Origin: Cercis canadensis
Lineage: Eukaryota > Streptophyta > Magnoliopsida > Fabales > Fabaceae
Direction: 5' to 3'
Assembly: GCA_003255065.1 (NCBI GenBank)
Contig: QAOA01007606.1
Location: 1 to 64,000 of the forward strand
DNA: 64,000 bases
In this document: positions 44,190 to 56,493 of the stretch, one piece after another
Layout of the letters: each line of letters opens with the position of its first letter
How positions within the stretch are numbered: the stretch's first letter is position 1
The notes under the pieces: generated by a model
Told to the model about the DNA's origin: nothing
Databases searched by the model: none
Seen by the model: only the letters and a program-made list of their open reading frames with translations
Program-made: the position numbers and the translations under genes

Positions 44190-47042
44190 TCACTTGAAGA
44201 TGTACTTGACAATGCCAGGAAAATGGATGTTCATGAAGTAATCTTCCCAATCAATCATTTTAGGGTCAAAGTAAAACAAATCCATCTCTACCCCACCTTG
44301 CCTTGCTGCCATGCGCAACATCTCCATGTTCATATCATCAAATCTGTGTACAAAACAAGCTCTTTGTCTAAGTTAATTGATCAACAAACCTTTTTAAACT
44401 ATCATAATATCTAATTTTCGCTTCAAAACAACTTACACCCCTCTAAAGAATAAGTAAGGCTTGTAAAGGTCCGCCAAGCGCATCACAATCTGGATCTTCC
44501 TGTTGAACTCAAGATACATTTTCTGAAAATACTGGCAAAAGATTGTATTGAGAAGCTTCAATACCTATTCAGTGAAAAATATATCAGCACACTGATTGTG
44601 TGTTATTGACCATCAAGAATTAGATAGAATAGGAACCTTTAACGGGAGAAGAAACTGGATGAACATGTATCTTTGGAAGCTAGCCATGTCCAACATGGTA
44701 ATTGTGCCAACCTTGATAGGCTTCCCATCCTTGTCCATCCATGGCTTTTCTGTGAAGTATTTGAGGCCATAGTCTCTAAGATTTATGTATCTTACGGGAT
44801 TTCTTGCTGAGGAACCCACATGATATATGTTATCATAACACTGATTCGCATTAGCCACCATGGCTACTATTATTGCATTTACCACCATGTCAGCTGGCAT
44901 CTGCTTCAAAATAGATCATATCATTAATATGAATTTTTAAGGTTTATTAGTGATTAAGAAAATAACTACTTTAATATTAGAAGACCCATCTAATAGATTC
45001 TGAGTGCAGTTATTAACTCACCACATCAACAACTGCATTAATATCCCCAGGGAAGCATGTTAATTTTCTCTTACCATAAGCAATGGCAAAACTGTCAATG
45101 GTTCTATTACAAGCACAAAAGAAAATTTCATGTTATGAACTACCAGTATGAATTTAGTTCCAGATTCCACTATTTTTTTTTATTGAAAAATAAACATATA
45201 ACAAATTACTTGAAATTTTGGTTTACCTTACTCCTTCAACCCAACCAGGGAAAGGTTCTTTATAAGTACTTGTGACAATGGTAGGACGTAGAATGACAAT
45301 TGGCAAGTTTTCTTTCATGTGTTCCACAAGCATTTCGGCCATTGCCTTTGTAAATACATATGTATTTGGCCATCCATGCTTCTTTGCTCTAATGAGTTAG
45401 CAAAGATAAAACTTATTTTTGTGTAGTTATAGAATAATCTGTAACCCAAAATAATAACAATAACAATTGATATATAATTGCACAAATTCTCCCTCATCTT
45501 TGGGTTCATTTGCAATGTCATTTCTAAACTAAGAATATGCACCATAATCTATTAAGATTTCAGCTAATTTCAACTTTGACATAAAAATTGGCCATTAAGT
45601 ACTTAACTTGCATGTAAATGGAATAGACAGACACCCAAATAGTAACAAATTGTCAGTTTAGATGGATTAAAAAAAAAAAAAAACTTTACTATTCTGCATA
45701 AAAAAAATTTGGGTACTTTTTCTATATGGCCAAATTATGAATTTTGGCAGGGAATTAATAGTTTGGACACATGCTGGTTTACTCGATTTTCCAAAAGTTC
45801 ACAATAAAGAAAAAAATCAGGTAGTTAAATGTGTTCAAATTTTTCAACCAAAGTGAGAGGAGAAGTAGTGTTACCCCCAAGAGTGGAGGGTGGCTTAGAT
45901 ATTACCAACAAGATGCAAATGACAAGGTCTATTAACATAAGTATAGAACATAAAGTTAGGTCCTCATGAACCTTTCGAGTCCAAAGCTTTTCATCACAAA
46001 TGTGATAGTTTCTTCCTTGGAATTCTGTGTTTGTAGTTCGTTTAATTTTTCCTCAACCAACTTCTTTTCAAACTCAATATCTAATTTTGAGAAGCCATTT
46101 AAAGTCTGGCCCATTTGAAATGGTTCCTCGAGTATAAGTCCTTGAGTCTCACCACACACGTAAGCTGAAATTAAACACCCATAAGAGTCAATTAATGATG
46201 TTTTATCAATATAAGCACCCATTGAATTAAAGCTAACAGTACCATGTAAGAAAATGAAGTGGTAAGTCATTAATTTTCCCTAATTGATCAACAACTACCT
46301 GTGGATACGTGAAGAAGAATCTCAAGTTTACTACAATTCTTTGCAAAATTCACAACATGAAAAGCCCCAATTGTGTTAGTACGCATTGCAACGTCGAATC
46401 TGCGGACAGAAAATTGAAACCTCGTGATTTGTCAAACTATTTTATTAAATATAGAGCTATGGCTATGGGATTCGATGATGATTTACCTTTCATCAAACTT
46501 GGTGGAAGCAGCAGAGTGTACTACAATATCTATCTCTTCCAACCATCTCTTTTCTCAAATTTAGATCTTTGATTCCCAGGTTCTCAGAAGAAACATCACC
46601 TACAATAGCTTTTACCTTCTCTGATATGAAGGAACCAAAATCATCGCCCAACTTATCTCGCAGCACCCTAAATAAGTCCTTCCCTATGATCTACATAATA
46701 AATAACATTCATCAAACGTATAAAATTTAATATATAAAGACACTGAAGTTAAAGAAATTGCTTACCTCATTGTGGATACGTTCTCTGGCTGAACAAGGGT
46801 TTGAAGCTCTAAGAAGAAGATAGAGCTTCTTCACGTCTGGTTGAACTCTTAATATCTTCTCCACAAAAGCTGCATAAACACCCCAACAGAGCAACACTCA
46901 TCAAATTATTCTCCCCTACAGAAACATAGAAGCATGCAATGTACAGAGGAAGAGAGGACGAACTTTTGCCTAAGAAGCCTGTTGCACCAGTGACCAAAAT
47001 GGTCTTTCCTTTGAGAAAGTGTATTACACTTCCAAACTCCAT
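44190..47042 (-). pseudogene. fatty acyl-CoA reductase, copy B with frameshift in exon 3
   Basis: Exons: 46964..47042, 46766..46869, 46487..46690, 46299..46399, 45972..46164, 45227..45388, 45022..45103, 44637..44900, 44437..44564, 44190..44343. All splice sites are GT-AG and all exons equal copy A in length except exon 3 (204 against 203 nt). The extra base is the second c in ccaacca (46543/46544). It shifts the frame after residue ~110 and gives a stop about 18 codons later, before the YVFTK catalytic site that exon 6 still encodes. No other stop or frame problem is seen, so the copy is either a very young pseudogene, a functional gene with a sequencing error, or a segregating null allele. 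Function otherwise as copy A. Confidence 0.9.
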
Positions 47043-47098
47043 CAGAGGTAGCTAGAATGGCAGCCTACAATGATGGGAAACCTTTGTAAGAAGCATAA

Positions 47099-47106
47099 TA
47101 TTTATA
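47099..47106 (-). promoter_or_regulatory. putative TATA box of FAR copy B
   Basis: TATAAATA on the minus strand at the same distance from the ATG as in copy A. Confidence 0.55.
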
Positions 47107-47109
47107 ATG

Positions 47110-47780
47110 TGAAGTTGATAGTGATGAATGTGCACAATTGCCCACCTGATAGTGATGACTGAAGAATGTGGACGATTGTGCCCACTGTTTAACTTTTCTA
47201 ATCCTTACTGAATGTGGTATATAGTTTCCTTGATCTATATTGCCTTTTATTGACTTTACTAATTAAAAATTTGAAAATAGTCCAAAATCATTGGTAACAT
47301 TCACCGTCAAAACCAAAACTCCTCTTTAGTTTTGGTTTATCCCCTGTTTAAAATTGTTGTTGTGTTTCAAGACGTGTGCATATTCTGTTAGTTTACTGTC
47401 TTGTTAAGTTAATTATTTGACTGTGAATGGGCCATCATGTGGAATACCAACATTAATACACAAGATCCCACTAGATCTTTAGTATTAAGTATGGTTGGAC
47501 AGCTTAAGCTTTTAAGTTGAATCAGTTCTTGACATGGTATATCAAAGCCTGGTTAAACTGTTAGGTGAATGCTTGTGAATAATTTTATATCTAACATGGA
47601 CAATAATATCAAAATTGTTGACCTCCGAGAGGTTCTCATTGAACTTCCCAAGGGAAAAATTGTCTAAATTTTTTGCTGTGTTTCAAGACATATGGTTAAA
47701 TTGTAGTGTCAGGATTGGTGACCTCCCAGAGAATATTTAATGATAGAAATAGACAGGTAAGTGAAATAATTATCACTTGG
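47110..47780. other. FAR B upstream region, no gene
   Basis: The first ~120 bases match the copy A promoter. 47240..47780 is unique to this unit, with no ORF of note; it replaces 37210..37510 of unit A, which has a related ctgttaggt..ggtgaagg phrase. Confidence 0.45.
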
Positions 47781-47922
47781 GCATGACTGGAATCGTGTTT
47801 GATCTCAGCAAGTGAGGGACCAAAATAGTTTGCTGCTGAGCCTCAGACAAGCCTTGAAGCTTGGTTGATGCCGAAGAGTCAGCTTCTGTAACAGCTTTTA
47901 TGTGGTCCTGATCAGAATCCTT

Positions 47923-48098
47923 ACTGTTTTATATATGAAAAGGGGACTCCTCCATTGTTATTGATCATATATTTATGGTGAATGCTAAGATACTACCCCC
48001 AAAAGGGTTNTACTGTTTTATATATGAAAAGGGGACTCCTCCATTGTTATTGATCATATATTTATGGTCAACGCTAAGATACTACCCCCAAAAGGGGT
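47923..48098. other. assembly duplication around single N (48010)
   Basis: 47923..48009 (tactgttttatatatgaaaa to cccaaaagggtt) is repeated at 48011..48098 with few changes. The left copy contains only the first ~27 bases of the MITE, as expected if one contig ended inside it. Confidence 0.8.
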
Positions 48099-48470
48099 GG
48101 TACCACTACACCCCCTTGGGTTGGGTGGGCCACATCCAATGATTTTAGTGTCATTGGGAATATCTTAAAAAATTGAGTCACTCATTATATGCTAATATAA
48201 ACACAATTTTTTATAAAATACAAGAATGACAGATATAAAAAAATATGTCAAGAAACAATTTTTTCAAGTTTACTTTTTGGCACATTTTTTTATATCATTT
48301 TGTTCCTGCATTTTATAAGGAAATGTGTGTTCTGACATATACTGTTTGACTTAGTTTTTTGAGAACTTCACAATGACTCAAAAATCACACTATAAATCTC
48401 ACCAAACCCACCCAACTAAGGGGGTGTAACTCTACCACCCCAAAAGGGGGGAGGTAGCTTAGCCCTCACC
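48066..48470. mobile_element. 405-bp Mutator-like MITE with 9-bp TSD
   Basis: Inverted ends of nearly 60 bp: the left reads GGTCAACGCTAAGATACTAC and the right, in reverse complement, GGTGAGGGCTAAGCTACCTC; both continue with CCCC..AAAAGGGG and ACACCCCCTT. A perfect 9-bp duplication, tatatttat, flanks it (48057..48065 and 48471..48479). FAR unit A keeps the empty site with a single tatatttat at 37704..37712. The interior is AT-rich and non-coding. Confidence 0.92.
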
Positions 48471-48964
48471 TATATTTATATGGCCTGCTTATCATCAAAT
48501 TGATCAAAGAAACAGTTTCAAACAAATCAATCGTCATTAATGCAACCAAGTACTGATCACCAGCTTTAACTTTAGGCAGATAAAGTAATTATTTGAGGAC
48601 TAAAGTGACACTAAAAATAAATCAATGACTAATATGATATTTGAAAAGTAATTTAGAGATGAAAAAAATATTTAACTCACTGAAAAAAATTTAAAAGTCA
48701 CTCTATTAACTCCTAAATCCAACACTTAAAAATCTAAGGAAACAAAAATGTGTAGACTAGAGGAAACGGGAAAAAATTCTAGTGTACTCCGAAAGTAATG
48801 TTCTCATAGATACAAAAATGTATAAGATCATGTAAAAAGGGGAGACTCACCCATGGCACAAGAGCCGTGCCCAATCACTTTACTGCATCTGTACTAGGGG
48901 CATATGCACCATCCATATTCTGAACAATCAATATACTTTAGATTGTGATATATCATGAGGGTCA

Positions 48965-49390
48965 AAAGTTTAGATAATTTTTTTTTTCTTTTGTGATAAG
49001 TTTAACTAAGTCTTACTTATTGATACGTGATTAATAATCTAAGTAGTCATATATTCACTAATAAAACTAGATGTTTTTCTTGACTTATTATCATATTTGA
49101 AATTGTTGGTTTTCTGAAATCACTTGATTACCATTTAAAACAAAACCAGACATGCTTTATCATTTGCATCAACATGATGTTCTCTCTATTTTAACGGCCT
49201 GCGTGTCATCAAATCGATCAAAGAAACAGTTTCAAACAAATTAATCATCAATGCAACCAACCAAGTATGGTCACCAGCTTTAACTTTGGGCAACTTCTCT
49301 AATGTACACATTATGCATGCAGAAAAGACTAACAACGATGTCAATCATCAAATAAATTTGTCTCTGCACATGTGCTGTCTATTCAACACA
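48965..49390. repeat. dispersed repeat B, copy 5
   Basis: From gtcaaaagtttagataattt through gataagtttaactaagtctt to the gcatgcagaaaagactaaca segment. It is the same arrangement as 3725..4160. Confidence 0.65.
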
Positions 49391-49489
49391 AAGCTATACT
49401 AAATTTAAAATTATAAACAATAAACTATTGGATTATGTAACTTGCATTAAACACAAACTTGTAATTTCAATCTTTCTCTTGTGAAATAT

Positions 49490-51130
49490 AGGGTTCAACT
49501 ACTACTTTATTCCTATAAGATTTTTCTTTTATGAGATTTAATCAAGCTAGAAAATTATTAAGGTTGCTCTATCACTGTGCACAAGACTATCCCTTCCTAT
49601 AAATGCATTTTAAATCTATACATAGTAATAATGAAAATTGGATGACATAGCTACTCTAATTAGGTGCCAACTTCTCTTTCATGTTTAAAGATAAATAGGT
49701 GAAATGAATAGGGTACGGATAATTGATAATCAGGATGAAACAAGAAAGGCAACAAAAATTAATTTTATAACTTGGTCTTGGTATGTTTTTTCTTCCGAGA
49801 CCAACCTATACCTTCCTAAAATCTCATGGTGGAGCACCAAGTGCTCAATCATTCGAAGTGTCTCCAAGGGGATGGTCATGGTACTGTTTCAGGAAACAAA
49901 AAATTAAATACCCTATAGGACTTCAAAAAAGAGTAGGATTAGACTCTATGTATATGCTTCTTAAAATTCTAATGGGATGCTAATTTAAATAACCAATGAA
50001 CCAATTCCCAAGGGTGATCCGGTTGAATTTTTTATTGTATGTCGTGTGTCACCATTGCCCCTTGCACATTGACACCGGGCATTCTGCTAGTAATAACAAC
50101 AATAACAATAACAATGGTAATCTATATTCCCTATCATAATAGGAACTAACCTATACCTTCTTAAAATCTCATTGTTATCATCATTGTCATCATCAACATC
50201 ATCAAATTAAATATGGCCACAAAGTGGGTGGTTATCAATCTACCCTCATTAAAAGTTAGGGTATTGGAGTTTGGGCGGAATTAACTATTGTTTTTGTTAT
50301 TATTATGAAAATTTCCAAAAAAAGTCAAATAGTGTGTATTAAAACAATTAATACCTAGTAAACAGAATCATAAAGGAAATTTCCTGAAACAATTTACTTG
50401 AACTGAGAGTAATTTTAACTAAGTTAAACTCAAAATCTATGAATTGTTTGGGTGTTGATTCTAACTAGGTAATTAAGTTCTTTATATCTTTACAATGATA
50501 ATAAAATAAGGGGTTAGTTTTACTCCAAACCCCTGGATAGAAGTGAGGGTACCAATAGCTCGATTAACAATAATATCTCCAAAAGATTTTGGTCCCCCAA
50601 ATAAAAGTTAGGCTAGGTTTGCATCCCTCAATTATTTGCATCATATTCCCCGTTTTCCTAAAATCCTCACTCTAAATCTAAGGTAAGCTAACCAGAAGTT
50701 TGAAACAGAATTTCATTAATTGAAATCGAACAAGGTACAAGCAAGTAAGTGGACTTCAAATAACAACCTCAGAACAATAAGCAAACTTGAAAAAGCTGGA
50801 AAAGAAAGCCACAAATGAAAGCATTAAACAAAGGTTGTTGTAGGCGATTTCTGGTGTCCCTTCACTCTCCATTCAGCTCCCTTCATTCTTGGAATGACCC
50901 ATTACTATAACAGTCACCTATGATGCTTCTTCAACTACTTCGTCTAGTTTATTTTTTATTTTTTCCTTGTACTCTCCTACTACTTTCAGCTCAGTTGAAG
51001 ATAATTCTAACTTAGTCAAATAATTATCTGAACAGCTTGCACCTTTTAATATATATCTGAATAGCTAATCATGCCCTAACTTTACTCGCTGAGCCCATCT
51101 TCTTGTTAACATTGCGCCTTGTGATTTATC
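49490..51130. repeat. dispersed segment D, copy 3 (longest)
   Basis: Colinear with 6500..7620 and then with 10680..11340, showing that those two are pieces of one longer ancestral segment. The 67-codon ORF at 49704..49907 exists only in this copy. Confidence 0.65.
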
Positions 51131-51136
51131 AACCTT

Positions 51137-51480
51137 AAAGGTAAGTGGTCCAACCTTGATGCTATTTCCATAAAAACTTACTTATTGAGCTACCAACAAA
51201 CCAAAAAGTAGTTATAACAATTTTGAATTAATGACTGTTATAATTGTAGTGACTTGATACTTGTCATTAATGCATTTTCTATCATAAATAGAGTAGTGCT
51301 TGAAGGCTCGGACAACGACTACCCAGAGGGTGAAGAGGGTGCACAGATCACACCGGCACCATTGATTGAATTTTATGATAGTCCCCACCAGCTTAAATTG
51401 TGAAGGAGATATGCTTCATGTAGTTTGGGCACCACTCGAGGTTACCAAAGATTTTCCTGATATATTATGAGGGTCATAAG
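51137..51480. repeat. FAR exon 8 scrap plus repeat A, copy 4
   Basis: 51147..51195 repeats the ccttgatgc.atttccataaaaact end of the exon 8 relics at 3440 and 9650. 51335..51480 is a diverged repeat A with an extra ggtgaag. Same order as at 3336..3774 and 9556..9980. Confidence 0.55.
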
Positions 51481-51529
51481 TCTAGATAATTCTTTTTTAT
51501 TTGTGATAAGTTTAACTAAGTTTTACTTA

Positions 51530-51935
51530 CTACTGATTGCTATCCTACCATCACCAAAAATGGGAGTAGTGCTAATCTAGGTGGCTTCTGGAGGGACCCA
51601 CTCAATAAATTTGTTGTCGTTATGAAGATCTCAACAAATTGAGCTTTTCAGTATGTGACAGAATATACAGCTTCTTATAAAATACAAGAACGGCACAATA
51701 TAAGAAAACTTGCCAAACAAAAAAATTCAACTTTTGACAAAAACATGAAACACGGTTTCTTATATCATGTCATTCTTACATTTTATAAGTACTATGTTTT
51801 GTCACATACTAGATAACTCAATTTTTCAAGGTCTTCACAATGACATCAAATTCATTTGGTGGGTCCTACCGAAACCTACCCAACTAGATGGAGAATAGCA
51901 CTACTCTCATTTTTAGTGGTTGTAGCTTAACAAGA
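51530..51935. mobile_element. second member of the 48066 MITE family
   Basis: It interrupts repeat B within ttttacttattgatatg. The ends ctactgattgctatcctacc and, reversed, tcttgttaagctacaacc share tgggagtagtgcta/tgagagtagtgcta. The interior (ttataaaatacaagaa, cttcacaatgac) is colinear with the 48066 element. The flanks ttttactta and gcctactta are an imperfect 9-bp target duplication. Confidence 0.75.
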
Positions 51936-51944
51936 GCCTACTTA

Positions 51945-52125
51945 TTGATATGTTAATAAATCTAACTAGTCATATATTCACTTATAAAACTAGATGTTTT
52001 TCTTGACTTATTATCATATTTGAAATTTTTGGTTTTCCGAAATCACTTGATTACTGTTAAAAACAAAAACCAGATATGCTTTATCATTTGTATCAACACG
52101 ATGTTCTCTCTATTTCTCCCTCTCC
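51945..52125. repeat. dispersed repeat B, copy 6 (distal part)
   Basis: Continuation of the copy starting at about 51490, displaced by the MITE. Bases 52130..52448 hold an A-rich stretch and no gene. Confidence 0.6.
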
Positions 52126-52448
52126 CTCTTGTTTCAGGTCTTATTCATTTATCCAGATTAAGATCCGATTGTCATCTTGTTATAAATAACACAAACAGCC
52201 TTTACCTTTGCACGACAACATAAAAATCAATAAAAAAAAAAAAAATACAGAAAAGGCATATTATAGAAGGAAAACTAATAAAAAGGAAAGAAAAAAATAT
52301 ATATTGGCCCCACTTCAATTCTCCCAGTAGGTCTGCGTTTTTCTTCAGCACAACTAAAGTATGTGACGAGGAGTTTTCTTGAAAAGGTTCAGCGATAAAG
52401 ATAACCCTGCTTCATAGTAAGTTTTACAATACACAATACTATTTGTTG

Positions 52449-53802
52449 TGAGAAAACGGAGCACAAGTGCACACTATCGTCTTCCAAGTAATATAATAAA
52501 AGTGAGTTATCGTTCTCATGAGAATTAAAGTTATTAATTACCGAAATTGAATTAATCCCAATTCTATCTTATCAATTGATTAAGGAGAAATTGCAAGAAT
52601 AAACTTCAATAAACTGAAAGCAAGCAAAAGTAAATAAAAATAAAAAATTAATATAGAGAGAAAGCCAAGGGGTTCCAATTTCACCATAACTAATCTCAAT
52701 TTTCATTTCTTATTTCTTTAATCTAGATTTATCTTCCTAATTGTTAGCCAAGACTCCCTAAATTATTCACTAGCCTCTCCCAAGGTTTAGTGAAAATATT
52801 TTCAAGTTATGAACCCACTATATTCCTATGTGAATTTCAAATACCTAGAAAATTCATTTAATTCTATGGATCTCTTTAATTGACTGCACAGATCATGGAG
52901 GTATATCTCTATCCTACATGTAACCTATGGTATTTATTCCAATGAACTAGACATACAAATCTCTTTCCGATCTCATTGTAATTAAGTTATCAACTAATTG
53001 ATAATCAGACAATTAGAAGCATGAAGATCAGAAATAAACACTCAAGTAGAAAAGATAAAATCATAAATTAATTTTAAAAAGAATTACAACCGTTCATAGT
53101 TCGGTTACATCGTAACCCTAAAAAGAAATTAGTTCATGACTATGAAATAAAACATAATTGAAGAAATTCTAGACATAGATGAAAAAGAAAGATAATAAAA
53201 ACTCAATATGGATCCAAGAATAGTTGCTGCTAATCCTTCTCACCAAGCTTTGTCTTGCCTCTTCTTTGCTCCCCAAAAAGTCTAAAAGATCTTCTTTTTT
53301 TTTTTTTCTAAAACCTAAAAGTTGTATTTATACTATTGTTACAAAATTCTAATTTAATTAAGGTAAAAATTGTCACCGCCTTAAGGAAAACGTCAAGGCA
53401 CTGCTGCTCTTGAATGAGGGCGTTTATTGTGCTCGACTTCTGGTGGATTGAGAAGTTATGGACGCCCTTGGCCTCTGACTACTCTGGAGAAAAACTAAGG
53501 GATAGTTGGGGCTCTTGGTTGCAAGGGCTAGGCCATTGCTTTGTGACTTTGAGCATTGAGGCTCTAAAGAATGAGAGCTGAAGCTCTAAATCTCTAGAGC
53601 TGAGGCCCTCTCTTTACGGGAACTGTGGCATTCTTTTTCCTCTAAATTCATCTTTTTTACTTTAAAACATAAAATATTTCCAAATCTTCTAGGCCTACAA
53701 AAATAACACAAAAAATATATTATTTATTAATAAAACTTCTCAAGAACACACAAAATATTAAGTTAAAATTATCTAAAGAGTGGGTATAAAATTCACTCAA
53801 CA
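52449..53802 (-). repeat. 3' LTR of the gypsy element
   Basis: Starts tgagaaaacggagcacaagt and ends ttcactcaaca on the plus strand. Just outside the right edge the minus strand reads AGTTTGAGGGTATT, a polypurine-tract-like sequence, then the LTR start TGTTGAGTG. Confidence 0.8.
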
Positions 53803-56250
53803 AATACCCTCAAACTTAACATTTTGCTTGTCCTCAAGCAAAGAAAAAGAAAAATTAAACTCTACTTAGAAACAAACTATAGAGTGAAAATTTTATCTAC
53901 TAACCATACAGGCCTAAAAAATCTCAATTAAGCACAGCTTTAGGAAAATTTAAGATATCATGAGAGTATATAATGTCAACCCAAAAGGTAATCTCTTCTA
54001 CCAAAATTTCCTCTCTGTGTAAATATAGCCCTTTCTTACCATACTCTCTACATTTAAATCATATTATGCAAACAAGCTCACATATAATAATCTCTTATTT
54101 AAAAATTTAGAATCCCATAGGCTTGTAATGTATGGTTGGGGTAAGGGTAAGATAATAGGTAAAAATGTGTCTTAGCTCACCCATCACATAATTTCAGTTT
54201 AGAGCAAATGTCAAGAGCACCCATTTTTTTTTTCTTCTAATAACCCTAAACTTGTTATCATCTTCACTTTGCCATCCACCAATAAAATTTAATATATATA
54301 TATACATCTCATACTTTATGCTTTTAAGACATTTTTTTTTTTCTTTTCATTGCAAATTTTTTCTTTTCCAAGCAGGGAAGTAGCACTTCATTTTTCATTT
54401 CTTTGGTGGCAATTGCATTGATATTTTTCTTCGTTTTCTCCACCCATCTTCCATAATATTCCTTAGCTCTAGATGCTCTTAAAAATTGAAAATGTGCTTT
54501 AAGATGAGAGGTACAAGTAAAGAGATACATCCAATGGCTAGGAGCAATGTAGGTGACAAAGAAAAAGGCTAATTTGAGCTCAATGGGGTATGCTAGAGAT
54601 AAAATATCACAAAAAGGCTCAAACTAAACAAAATGACCTAAATCATATCCCTAATGTTGCGCAGCCTAGAATTTCGCCTCGACTAACAATTAAGCAAGTT
54701 CTAGCATTATGTGAGACTTTGAAATGGCTAAGTTCACATAATCATCTCTAAACATGCAAATTTCAGTAAACAAGGCTATGTGCTCAGTGATTCAAGAAAT
54801 TTTAGTTAAACAAGAGTTAACACAAAAGGTAATAAAAAACACGCACAAAATCCATCAGTTTTCTAAAGCTGTAATCAATGAAAATCAACAAATATCCTCA
54901 GCCCAAGGTTTTCAATCAAAACTACTTTACAAACTAAAGAAAACAAATAACTAAACTTAAAAACTTCCTAGAAAAGCATTAAAGATACCCATAATTGAAG
55001 TTAAATTCTCATGAAATAATTCTCCACCCCCAAACTTAAAGGAAACATTGTACAGGAAAGAAGAAAAAGATAGTAAGATTTCCCTAAAATGGAGACGGAT
55101 CACTCTGCGTCATCACCATCCTGTGAAACTACTGAGGGGCACACCTTTGGAGAATTTGTGGGCACACTTCAACTAACTCAATGCTAAGCTCAAATGAGCA
55201 TAAAAGCTGCCCAAAATCCTTGAAAGAATTGGGCACTTGGCATTTCCGAAAGATAAGCTTCATTTGGGCATGCAAGCTACCTTAGATTAGCCACTATGTA
55301 CACACAAAGAATGTGGGCACTTTGAAGAAAGCCAAATGTCTACCACCAACTCAATAGGAATTCACCTCCAATTGGCCGAAAAGCTTCCCAATCATGAGCA
55401 AGACACTAGAAAGGATGAAATGAAACACCAAAAGTCCATGGGTAACAATGGGTCCTTACCATAGTAAAGGTGGAGTGAGAAAACAAAATGCCCATGGGTG
55501 CTTGGTGGGAGGTTCGGTTTTGCCTCTTAGATGCCTTCCTTGTGTGTTTGAGAATGTCACTTGAAGGAATTTGAGTGATGAATGGACGGGTAGAGGATTT
55601 TGAGAGATGTTGATTGATGTGGGTTTTTGTTTTGGAGAAGGAAATTTGATAAAACTAAGAGGTGAGGGGCGGTTTGGGTTCTTGAGATGGTGTTTTTGAT
55701 AGCTTGAAGGAAGTGTGGTAATGGGAAGCAATGGGTTGTTGCTTGCAAGAGGGATGGAGAAGGAAATCAAGAGTGCGTATGAATGGAAACCAAGAGTGAA
55801 AGCAAGAGGAAGAAGGAGACCAATTGGGATGACCGAATGGGAGAAGGAATGGGTATACCCAAGATGCACGTTTTGCTTAGGTGTGGGCATATGGCTTATT
55901 ATTTTTTAAATGGAGCAAGGGCTGGTGCGCTAATTTGAAGGAGCTGTGGTGCTTCCTTGTTGTGGTGTGGGCACTATAGCGCTTCGTACACAGCGCTGCG
56001 GTTGCTATACCGTGCTTGCCATGGGCGCTGCGGCTCTTGGCTCTTTGGACTATGTGTAGCATCTCCACCATATTTTTTTAACACAAAACACCCAGTGACA
56101 AATTCCAAAATTTTAATTTTTTCCCTACAAAAAGAGAAATTGAACTATTAAAAAGAAATTAATAACTAGAATTAACAAGCAAAATTAAAGATATAAAACC
56201 AAATAAAATGAAATAAAAAAAGGCTAAAAACTCTTGGGCTACCTCCCAAT
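53803..56250 (-). other. gypsy element 3' non-coding region
   Basis: 2.4 kb between the protease/tail and the 3' LTR. It includes ORFs such as 54324..54530 and 55456..55890 (minus) that are compositionally biased and match no domain I know. Elements of this group often have such a long non-coding stretch. Confidence 0.55.
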
Positions 56251-56493
56251 AAGCGCTTAATTTATAGTCTTCAGCCGAACTATCTCTATAATAAATCAAC
56301 CATGATCAAAAAGGGTGGTGGAAGATGTTTGGAACTTTACTCCACCATTACTATATCCCTTGAGTTGTTTTCCATGCAATTGTAGTCTCCATACCTTGTT
56401 TACATCTTCATAGCAAGAAAATTTACTAAGGTGCTCCAAAAGTATATTTTTGAATGATGGCTTCTTTTTCTTTCTTTTCTTACGAGGCTCTAC

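Larger units (their letters stand above)
43775..48930 (-). repeat. FAR duplication block, unit B
   Basis: Partner of 33718..37990. It includes the 3' flank, ten exons, introns and upstream sequence, plus the MITE at 48066..48470 and a single-N duplication before it. Confidence 0.85.

Noticed and set aside
55456..56071. 144-codon and overlapping ORFs, Pro/Ser/His-rich
   Set aside because: They lie in the non-coding 3' region of the gypsy element, overlap in several frames and match no domain.
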